A stretch of DNA of 5,240 bases from Verrucomicrobiia bacterium (lineage in GTDB: Bacteria; Verrucomicrobiota; Verrucomicrobiia; Limisphaerales; DTLC01): assembly GCA_025061935.1 (NCBI GenBank), contig JANWZY010000204.1, positions 1 to 5,240 of the forward strand. The letters are read 5' to 3'. The position numbers and the translations under genes were made by a program. Below, piece after piece: positions 1 to 5,240 of the stretch (position 1 is its first letter; each line of letters opens with the position of its first letter). Below the pieces are notes generated by a model that saw only the letters and a list, made by a program, of their open reading frames with translations, made no database searches and was not told the DNA's origin.

Positions 1-1
1 C

Positions 2-1303
2 AAGCACGATGGCATCGTTAAGTACAACGTGGTGCGATTCGTCTAGCTTGAAGACGGCAACTGCATCGTGCTCAAAAAGAACGGCTCGGTCTCTGTACTC
101 AGTGACGACGGGCGCGAGCTGGAGACGCACAACCTCGTCATCGGCGCGGTTATCATGGTCAAGGATGGTGGCCGTGTAAGGAAAGGCGAGGCATTTGTGC
201 AATGGGACCCGCACAACGTGCCGATCATTTCCGAGAAGGCCGGGCGCGTGAAGTTCCACGACATCATCGAAGGCGTGACCATGAAGATTGAAGTGGACAA
301 GGTGACCGGCCAGGAAGCCATGGTCGTGATCGAGCACAAGGAAGACCTGCATCCGCAGATTGTCGTGCTCGACGATAAGGGCGAGCCGGTGGCGAACTAC
401 TTGATCCCGTCCGGCGCGCATATCGTGGTCACCGAAGGCGAGCGGATCGTTGCCGGGACACTCCTGGCGAAGACGCCGCGCAAGATCGTAAAGACCAAAG
501 ACATCACTGGGGGGTTGCCGCGTGTGGCCGAGCTGTTCGAGGCGCGGCGGCCGAAGGACGCGGCTGAGATATCGAAAATTGACGGGATTGTTGATTTCGG
601 CCCGAGCGTGCGTGGCAAGCGTTGCATTATCATTCGCGACCCGCAGACGGGCGTCGAGGAGGAACACCTCATTCCTATCGGCAAGCACGTCATCGTGTTC
701 AAAGGCGATTTTGTACGGAAAGGCCAGCAGTTGACCGAAGGCCCCGTTGACCCGCACGAAATTTTGGAAATCTGCGGGCCTCAGGAGCTGCAGGAACACT
801 TGGTCAATGAAGTGCAAGAGGTGTACCGGCTGCAGGGCGTGACCATCAACGACAAGCACATCGAGATCATTGTCCGCCAAATGTTGCGGAAGGTGCGGAT
901 CACCGAGCCGGGCGACACGCAGTTCTTGTGGGGTGAGCAGGTTGACAAGCTCGAATTTGAGGAAGAGAACCGGCGTGTCGAGGCCATGGGCGGCAAACCC
1001 GCCGAAGCACAACCGGTGTTGCTCGGCATCACCAAGGCGTCGCTCGAAACCGACAGCTTCCTCAGCGCCGCGTCGTTCCAGGACACCACGCGCGTGTTGA
1101 CGGACGCAGCGGCGCAGGCGCGCGTGGACCGACTGCTCGGGTTCAAAGAGAACGTTATTGTAGGGCACATAATTCCGGCGGGCACCGGTTACGAGTATCA
1201 CCGCAAGGTGCGGTTGAAACCGTTGGTCGAGCTGCCCGAAGAGCCGGCGCCGGAGCAGGCGGCCACGCCCGACCGCGCCGAAACGCCTGTGTCGAGCACT
1301 TAA
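2..1303 (+). CDS. rpoC: RNA polymerase subunit beta' (RpoC), C-terminal part, 5' end outside window, with an internal in-frame TAG
   Basis: This is the C-terminal third of the RNA polymerase largest subunit, which forms the catalytic centre with beta. The frame enters from the left edge and ends in TAA at 1301-1303. Bases 2 to about 490 match the E. coli-type sandwich-barrel-hybrid insertion in the trigger loop (SI3), including VQWDPHNVPII and FHDIIEGVT. The second half of the trigger loop follows at 491-556 (TKDITGGLPRVAELFEARRP). The near-invariant block VNEVQEVYRLQGV...NDKHIEIIVRQMLRK lies at 803-892, and LLGITKASLETDSFLSAASF, RVLTDAA and ENVIVGHIIPAGTGY lie further on. The last 25 or so residues are a Pro/Ala/Glu-rich tail with no conserved motif. 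The oddity is a TAG at 44-46: the preceding 14 codons (KHDGIVKYNVVRFV) and the following ones (LEDGN) are both beta'-like in the same frame. Identity is certain. Whether the gene is intact as written is not. Confidence 0.96.
44..46 (+). other. In-frame TAG (amber) codon inside rpoC
   Basis: The frame-2 reading is GTC TAG CTT GAA GAC GGC. Compared from memory with E. coli beta', the segment around the stop aligns without a gap (KNKGSIKL...SGK...GAVL against KHDGIVKY...DGN...GAVI), and TAG falls on a variable position. A single-base substitution of a sense codon such as CAG, GAG or AAG is therefore the simplest explanation, not a frameshift. In-frame restart candidates are GTG at 68 and ATG at 155. 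Neither has a Shine-Dalgarno-like sequence in front. Confidence 0.9.
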
Positions 1304-1338
1304 CGAGGTCGCGCGCAGTCTGGGCGCGTAAAACCGCG

Positions 1339-1366
1339 TTGCACTCGCAAAGGACTGTGCTATACT
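1339..1366 (+). promoter_or_regulatory. Putative sigma70-type promoter for the str operon (extended -10)
   Basis: The 105-base gap between rpoC and rpsL holds TATACT at 1361-1366 preceded by TGC, giving an extended -10 (TGCTATACT). TTGCAC at 1339-1344 serves as a weak -35 with a 16-base spacer. Transcription would start near 1373, leaving a leader of about 35 bases before rpsL. The position is that expected for a promoter driving rpsL-rpsG and perhaps the genes beyond. The rest of the gap shows only a short GC hairpin (1312-1328) with no T tract, so rpoC transcripts probably also read through. The call rests on consensus matching by eye. Confidence 0.55.
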
Positions 1367-1395
1367 TTCTGCTCACTTGAACAACGGCAAAAATC

Positions 1396-1400
1396 GAGGT
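1396..1400 (+). promoter_or_regulatory. Ribosome binding site of rpsL
   Basis: GAGGT lies 8 bases before the ATG at 1409. It is the clearest Shine-Dalgarno sequence in the window and fixes the rpsL start. The other genes here have weaker sites or none. Confidence 0.75.
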
Positions 1401-1408
1401 ACGAGCAA

Positions 1409-1825
1409 ATGCCGACGATAAATCAACTTGTTCGCAAAGGCAGGCGCAAGCTGAAGCGCAAATCCAAGGCGCCCGCATTGCAAGGGTCGCCGTTCCGGCG
1501 CGGCGTGTGCATTCAAGTAATGACACGCACGCCGAAGAAGCCGAACTCGGCCATGCGCAAAGTGGCCAAAGTGCGCCTGACCAACGGCTACGAGGTGATT
1601 GCTTACATACCTGACGAGGGCCACAACCTGCAGGAGCACTCGTTGGTAGTGATCCGTGGCGGGCGGGTTAAAGACCTGCCGGGCGTCAGGTACCACATTG
1701 TTCGTGGCAGATTGGACGCAACAGGCGTCGAAAAACGGCGCAACAGCAGGTCCAAATACGGTGTGAAACGGCCGAAGGAAACCAAACCTGCCGCAGGCGC
1801 GGCCGCGCCTGCCGCAGCAGCCTGA
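1409..1825 (+). CDS. rpsL: Small-subunit ribosomal protein S12
   Basis: S12 sits at the decoding centre of the 30S subunit and helps monitor codon-anticodon pairing. The start MPTINQLVRKGR matches the family N-terminus and follows a good GAGGT site. Numbering runs parallel to E. coli S12 without gaps. TPKKPNSA at residues 41-48 contains Lys43, and GGRVKDLPGVRYH at 84-96 contains Lys88 and Asp89. Lys43 and Lys88 are the classic streptomycin-resistance positions and are both the usual lysine here. Asp89 is the residue methylthiolated by RimO in other bacteria. KYGVKRPK at 116-123 is where most S12 proteins end. This one continues with an Ala/Pro-rich tail of about 15 residues, giving 138 aa against 124 in E. 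coli. It ends in TGA and is followed 11 bases later by rpsG, as in a normal str operon. Confidence 0.98.
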   Translation: MPTINQLVRKGRRKLKRKSKAPALQGSPFRRGVCIQVMTRTPKKPNSAMRKVAKVRLTNGYEVIAYIPDEGHNLQEHSLVVIRGGRVKDLPGVRYHIVRGRLDATGVEKRRNSRSKYGVKRPKETKPAAGAAAPAAAA

Positions 1826-1836
1826 TTCAGGGATGT

Positions 1837-2310
1837 ATGGCACGAAGGCGCAGGGCAGTTAAACGACCGATAGCGCCCGACCACAAGTTCAACAGCGTCC
1901 TAGTGGCGCGGCTGATCAATGTGGTCATGGAGCGCGGCAAGAAAAACTTGGCGCGGCGGATCGTGTACGACGCGCTGGAGCAGATCGCTACAAAGACGCA
2001 ATCGGCCAATCCGGTTGATGTACTGCAGCGCGCAGTCGAAAACGTCAAGCCGCGCATTGAAACCAAGGCACGGCGTGTCGGTGGCGCGACGTACCAGGTG
2101 CCGGTAGAGGTGCCCCCAGACAGGCAACTGTCTCTGGCTCTGCGTTGGATCGTGGACTTCGCCGACGCGCGCAAAGGCGTACCGATGCGTCAGGCACTTA
2201 CGGCCGAAATCTTGGATGCTTATCAGGGCCAAGGCAGCGCGATCCGCAAGCGCGACGAAGTGCACAAGATGGCCCAGGCGAACAAGGCTTTCGCACATTT
2301 CAGGTGGTGA
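1837..2310 (+). CDS. rpsG: Small-subunit ribosomal protein S7
   Basis: S7 is the primary binder of the 3' major domain of 16S rRNA, nucleates assembly of the 30S head and contacts E-site tRNA. The 157-aa protein begins with a basic MARRRRAVKR. It carries the hallmark RRVGGATYQVPVEV at 79-92, LALRWIVDFA at about 100-109 and the C-terminal VHKMAQANKAFAHFRW at 142-157. Ending at FRW is typical of bacteria lacking the enterobacterial extension. The start is set by the family N-terminus. AGGGA at 1829-1833 could serve as a ribosome binding site but is only about 3 bases from the ATG, so coupling to rpsL translation is likely. The 11-base rpsL-rpsG spacer is too short for the long S7-binding structure used for feedback in E. 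coli. The stop is TGA, with a terminator-like hairpin starting 15 bases later. Confidence 0.98.
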   Translation: MARRRRAVKRPIAPDHKFNSVLVARLINVVMERGKKNLARRIVYDALEQIATKTQSANPVDVLQRAVENVKPRIETKARRVGGATYQVPVEVPPDRQLSLALRWIVDFADARKGVPMRQALTAEILDAYQGQGSAIRKRDEVHKMAQANKAFAHFRW

Positions 2311-2325
2311 GCAGGTTTTAGCGCT

Positions 2326-2365
2326 ATGCCCCGATAGGCCGATTAGTTGGTGTCGGGGCATTTTT
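2326..2365 (+). terminator. Intrinsic terminator-like hairpin between rpsG and fusA (possible attenuator)
   Basis: ATGCCCCGA at 2326-2334 pairs perfectly with TCGGGGCAT at 2353-2361, a 9-bp GC-rich stem. It is followed directly by TTTTT (2361-2365), whose first T is also the last base of the stem. The 18-base interior can pair further (GCCGA at 2338-2342 with TTGGT at 2347-2351, including two G-U pairs), leaving a TTAG loop. This is the classic form of a rho-independent terminator on the + strand. Its place inside a normally co-transcribed operon suggests partial termination or regulated attenuation, not a complete stop. There is no T tract on the other side, so it is not bidirectional. Confidence 0.75.
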
Positions 2366-2380
2366 GTCACCGCGTCACGA

Positions 2381-4567
2381 ATGCAAGCTCTGAGCGAGAA
2401 CGGAAAACAGCTCGGCACGCTCGAACGGAAATACCCGGTCGAAGCGATGCGCAATATTGGCATTGCGGCGCATATAGACGCCGGCAAGACGACCATAACC
2501 GAGCGTATTCTGTTTTACACAGGCCTAATCTCGCGCATGGGCGACGTGGACGACGGCAACACCGTCACCGACTGGATGGAGCAGGAACGCGAGCGCGGCA
2601 TTACCATCACCGCCGCAGCTATAACTTGTTACTGGACACAGAAGGCCGAGCCGGGCCTTTGCAAAAGCTTCACGGGTGTGCCGCATCGGATCAACATCAT
2701 TGACACGCCCGGACACGTGGACTTCACCGCAGAGGTCGAGCGGTCGCTTCGCGTGCTCGACGGCGCCGTGGCGGTGTTCTGCGGCGTCGCAGGCGTGCAG
2801 CCGCAGAGCGAGACGGTATGGCGCCAGGCCACCAAGTATCGCGTGCCGCGGCTGGCGTTCGTTAACAAAATGGACCGGGTCGGGGCCAACTTCGAAAACG
2901 TGGTGAACGAGATGCGGCGCCGACTCGGCGCATACGCGTACCCGATCTACCTGCCAATTGGACAAGAGGACGCGTTCGAGGGCGTAATCGATGTGGTCAA
3001 TCAGAAGGCCATCATTTATGACCCGGCCGATGAGTACGGGTTGAATTATCAAATTACCGAAGTACCCCCGCACCTGCAGGCCTACGCGAAGCGCGCACTG
3101 GCCGAGCTGATAGAAGCGGTTTCGAACAAGGACGACCAAATCGCCGAGCTTGTACTAGAAGGCAAACCTGTCGAGCCGGCGGTGCTGAAACAGGCGATCC
3201 GGCGCTTGACATGCAAGATCGAGTTCGTGCCAGTGCTCTGTGGCTCGGCGCTCAAGAACCGCGCTATCCAGCCACTCATAGACGCCGTCATTGATTACCT
3301 CCCCTCACCTGTCGACATACCACCCGCGCGCGCACAGCACGTGACGGACCCCAACAAGGTGGTGCAACTTCAGCCGGACGATAAAGCCAAATTCTGCGCG
3401 CTCGTGTTCAAGCTTTGGTCCGATCCCTACACCGGGAAGCTTGTATTTTTCCGCGTCTATAGCGGCAGACTGAAGAAAGGCGACACGATTTACAACCCGC
3501 GCACGCGCAAACGCGAGCGCGTCGCACGGCTCATGATGGTTCAGGCCGACAAACGGATAGACGTCGAAGAAGTGTACGCCGGCGAGATAGCGGCGCTGGT
3601 CGGTGTGCGCAACATCACCACTGGAGACACACTCTGCGACGAGCGGTTGCATGTCCTGCTCGAACCGCCCACGTTCCCCGAGCCTGTCATTTCCATGGCG
3701 GTAGAGCCTAAAACGCGGGCAGACCGCGACAAGCTGGTCGAAAGCCTCAAGCGCATGGCCGAGGACGATCCGACGTTCCGGTGCCACACCGACAACGAAA
3801 CTGGTCAGCTCATCATAGCCGGCATGGGCGAGCTGCACCTGGAGATTATTCGCGACAGGCTCTTAAGGGAGTACGGCGTCGAGGCCGTGGCCGGCCCGCC
3901 ACAAATAGCATACCGCGAGACGTGTACCAAGCCTGCACGGGGCGAGGGGAAGTTCATCCGGCAGACTGGTGGGCGCGGGCAATACGGGCACATTGTTATC
4001 GAGCTTGCACCGAACGAGCGCGGCAAGGGCATCGAAATCACAAGCCAAATCGTTGGCGGCGTCGTGCCCAAAGAATACATCCCTGCTGCGACAGAAGGCA
4101 TTAGGGAAGCCATTGAAGGCGGTGTGTTGGCAGGCTTCCCCATGGTGGACTTGAAGGTGACGATTGTTGACGGGTCGTATCACGAAGTTGACTCCAGCGA
4201 GTTAGCGTTCAAAATGGCTGGGATTTTTGCCTTCAAGGACGCAGCCAAGAAGGCAGAGCCGATTTTGCTTGAGCCGATCATGAAAGTCGAGGTCACAACC
4301 CCGATCGAGTACCAGGGCGATTTGCTCGGCGACCTGAACCGGCGCCGGAGCAAGATCGTCGGGATCGAGGTCCGCGACACCGGCACCGTGATCACGGCTG
4401 AAGTGCCGCTGGCCGAAATGTTCGGTTACGCGACCGCGATACGGTCGCTGTCGAAGGGGCGCGCGGCATACTCGATGGAGCCGTTGTGTTTCGAACCGGT
4501 GCCGACGCATATCGCCGAAAAGATACTTGAAGGGGTTGGTGTAGTTTCTGCGGAGCGAACAATTTAA
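2381..4567 (+). CDS. fusA: Elongation factor G (translocation GTPase)
   Basis: EF-G is the cytosolic GTPase that drives tRNA-mRNA translocation and, with RRF, ribosome recycling. From ATG 2381 it is 728 aa. The G domain shows the P-loop AHIDAGKT at 30-37, switch I RGITIT at 72-77, DTPGH at 108-112, NKMD at 162-165 and GSA at 288-290. Domain II follows (DPYTGKLVFFRVYSG). Later come GMGELHLEI at 481-489, GGRGQYGH at 530-537, the domain IV tip SYHEVDSSELAFK with His601 (equivalent to E. coli His583), and EVPLAEMFGY at 674-683 in domain V. Start choice: ATG 2381 gives 22 residues before MRNIGIAAHID, and ATG 2447 gives a 706-aa protein close to E. coli's 704. Neither has a visible Shine-Dalgarno site. 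The frame stays open upstream through the hairpin, but that part is not EF-G-like. I prefer 2381 because related EF-Gs often have about 20 residues there. The stop is TAA. No tuf follows. Confidence 0.96.
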   Translation: MQALSENGKQLGTLERKYPVEAMRNIGIAAHIDAGKTTITERILFYTGLISRMGDVDDGNTVTDWMEQERERGITITAAAITCYWTQKAEPGLCKSFTGVPHRINIIDTPGHVDFTAEVERSLRVLDGAVAVFCGVAGVQPQSETVWRQATKYRVPRLAFVNKMDRVGANFENVVNEMRRRLGAYAYPIYLPIGQEDAFEGVIDVVNQKAIIYDPADEYGLNYQITEVPPHLQAYAKRALAELIEAVSNKDDQIAELVLEGKPVEPAVLKQAIRRLTCKIEFVPVLCGSALKNRAIQPLIDAVIDYLPSPVDIPPARAQHVTDPNKVVQLQPDDKAKFCALVFKLWSDPYTGKLVFFRVYSGRLKKGDTIYNPRTRKRERVARLMMVQADKRIDVEEVYAGEIAALVGVRNITTGDTLCDERLHVLLEPPTFPEPVISMAVEPKTRADRDKLVESLKRMAEDDPTFRCHTDNETGQLIIAGMGELHLEIIRDRLLREYGVEAVAGPPQIAYRETCTKPARGEGKFIRQTGGRGQYGHIVIELAPNERGKGIEITSQIVGGVVPKEYIPAATEGIREAIEGGVLAGFPMVDLKVTIVDGSYHEVDSSELAFKMAGIFAFKDAAKKAEPILLEPIMKVEVTTPIEYQGDLLGDLNRRRSKIVGIEVRDTGTVITAEVPLAEMFGYATAIRSLSKGRAAYSMEPLCFEPVPTHIAEKILEGVGVVSAERTI

Positions 4568-4582
4568 CAGCATGTTCTTTGT

Positions 4583-4891
4583 ATGCCGGGACAACGCATT
4601 CGTATACGGTTGAAAGCTTATGACCACCGCGTCATAGACCAGTCGGCGCGGGAAATAGTCGAGACGGTCAAGCGCACCGGCGCGCGTGTGGCCGGGCCGA
4701 TCCCGCTGCCGACGCGCATCGAGCGGTTCACCGTGCTGCGCTCGCCGCACACGGACAAGAAGTCTCAGGAGACCTTCGAGCAGCGCACGCATAAGCGGCT
4801 GATAGATATAATTGACCCAAACGCCAGAACCATTGACGAACTTAAAAAACTGAACCTGCCGGCTGGCGTGGACATCCAGATCAAAGTTTAG
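4583..4891 (+). CDS. rpsJ: Small-subunit ribosomal protein S10 (NusE)
   Basis: S10 is a 30S head protein that also acts as NusE, pairing with NusB in antitermination and with NusG to link ribosome and polymerase. The 102-aa product matches the family from end to end: QRIRIRLKAYDHRVID near the start, KRTGARVAGPIPLPTR at 30-45, ERFTVLRSPH at 47-56, the extended loop that follows, RTHKRLIDI at about 68-76 and AGVDIQIKV at the end. Length and termini agree with the usual 102-105 aa. It starts 15 bases after fusA with no clear Shine-Dalgarno sequence in front, so it may depend on translation of fusA. The stop codon is TAG, in the same frame as the rplC start two codons further on. In this layout S10 opens the S10 ribosomal protein operon joined straight to str. 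Confidence 0.98.
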   Translation: MPGQRIRIRLKAYDHRVIDQSAREIVETVKRTGARVAGPIPLPTRIERFTVLRSPHTDKKSQETFEQRTHKRLIDIIDPNARTIDELKKLNLPAGVDIQIKV

Positions 4892-4897
4892 GGCCGT

Positions 4898-5240
4898 ATG
4901 CCTATCGGACTAATCGGAAAAAAGCTGGGCCAGACGCGCGTGTATGACGCTAACGGCGTCATCACCCCTGTGACCGTGATTTTGGCAGGGCCGAACCGCG
5001 TCTTGCAGGTCAAGAAGACCGAGACAGACGGGTACAATGCCGTTCAGCTAGCGTTCGGCGACCAGAAGCCCCAGCGGCTGACCAAAGCCGAATTGGGGCA
5101 CTTGGTCAAGTACGGCGCCATTGACCCGAAAGACGCCGAGAAAGCCCGCGAGCCGGGCGAGAAGAAACCGCTTGTCGCAGTGGCCAAAATCAAAGAGTTC
5201 AGAAACTTTTCGCTCGAAGTTAAGCCTGGTGACATGCTCG
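4898..5240 (+). CDS. rplC: Large-subunit ribosomal protein L3, 5' part, cut by the window edge
   Basis: L3 binds 23S rRNA early in 50S assembly and reaches towards the peptidyl transferase centre. The 114 codons visible begin MPIGLIGKKLGQTRVYD, the standard L3 N-terminus. VTVILAGPNRVLQVK, DGYNAVQLAFGDQK and, near the right edge, KIKEFRNFSLEVKPGD follow, all typical of bacterial L3. About half of the protein, including the central extension and the conserved C-terminal barrel, lies beyond 5240. Start: ATG 4898 is 6 bases after the rpsJ TAG. AGGG at 4890-4893 overlaps that stop and may be a weak binding site, which suggests coupled translation. The gene follows rpsJ as in the S10 operon of most bacteria. 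Confidence 0.97.
   Translation, partial: MPIGLIGKKLGQTRVYDANGVITPVTVILAGPNRVLQVKKTETDGYNAVQLAFGDQKPQRLTKAELGHLVKYGAIDPKDAEKAREPGEKKPLVAVAKIKEFRNFSLEVKPGDML

Noticed and set aside
44..46. TAG in rpoC as a pyrrolysine codon or genome-wide reassignment
   Set aside because: beta' is not a known pyrrolysine protein, and TAG ends rpsJ at the normal S10 length in the same window, so a general sense meaning is unlikely.
1..1303. rpoC as a decayed pseudogene
   Set aside because: Apart from the one TAG the frame is intact with all conserved beta' motifs, and the gene sits in a complete core operon. Decay would be expected to leave more damage.
1311..1329. Small GC hairpin after the rpoC stop as a terminator
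   Set aside because: The stem is only about 5-6 bp and is followed by TAAAACCG with no T tract.
2216..2380. Extension of fusA upstream to ATG 2216
   Set aside because: The extra 55 residues overlap the end of rpsG and the hairpin and do not resemble EF-G. The frame is merely open.
1900..2496. Minus-strand open frame (about 198 codons) opposite rpsG and the fusA start
   Set aside because: It mirrors the third-position GC bias of rpsG, shows no protein-family signal, and would overlap three genuine features.
2525..3139. Long minus-strand open frame (about 204 codons) opposite fusA
   Set aside because: It lies wholly opposite clear EF-G coding sequence, has no recognisable motif, and is expected by chance from codon bias in GC-rich genes.
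3206..3234. TTGACA at 3206-3211 as an internal -35 within fusA
   Set aside because: No acceptable -10 at 16-18 bases downstream. It falls inside a conserved coding region.
4527..4564. Possible promoter for rpsJ at the end of fusA (TTGAAG or TTGGTG)
   Set aside because: The downstream hexamers at the right spacing match the -10 consensus poorly.

Overview
The window is a stretch of core bacterial chromosome with every gene on the + strand: the 3' end of rpoC (RNA polymerase beta' subunit), then rpsL (S12), rpsG (S7), fusA (EF-G), rpsJ (S10) and the 5' part of rplC (L3). This is the end of the rif (rpoBC) cluster running directly into the str operon and then the S10 operon. G+C looks fairly high (high fifties percent by eye), and coding is dense. 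The beta' tail contains an E. coli-like insertion in its trigger loop. The EF-G, S12 and L3 sequences, plus the order fusA-rpsJ with no tuf between, suggest a member of the PVC group, most likely Verrucomicrobiota. That placement is from memory of related proteins and is only moderately secure. I see no mobile element, CRISPR array, rRNA or tRNA.

Layout: rpoC runs in from the left edge to 1303. A 105-base gap (1304-1408) holds a plausible sigma70-type promoter with an extended -10. rpsL (1409-1825) and rpsG (1837-2310) are 11 bases apart. A 70-base gap before the chosen fusA start (2381) contains a strong intrinsic-terminator-like hairpin with a T5 tail (2326-2365). fusA ends at 4567, rpsJ (4583-4891) follows after 15 bases, and rplC starts at 4898 after a 6-base spacer. 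It runs off the right edge.

Functionally these genes make the transcription and translation machinery: the polymerase large subunit, two small-subunit proteins at the decoding centre and the 30S head, the translocase, S10/NusE (which also links ribosomes to transcription elongation complexes), and the large-subunit assembly protein L3.

Two things stand out. The first is an in-frame TAG at 44-46 inside rpoC, with beta'-like sequence in the same frame on both sides. Either the base is wrong or this essential gene needs suppression, readthrough or a split product. The second is the terminator-like hairpin placed inside the str operon between rpsG and fusA, which suggests attenuation or separate control of EF-G. 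No wholly new system is evident; the rest is orthodox.
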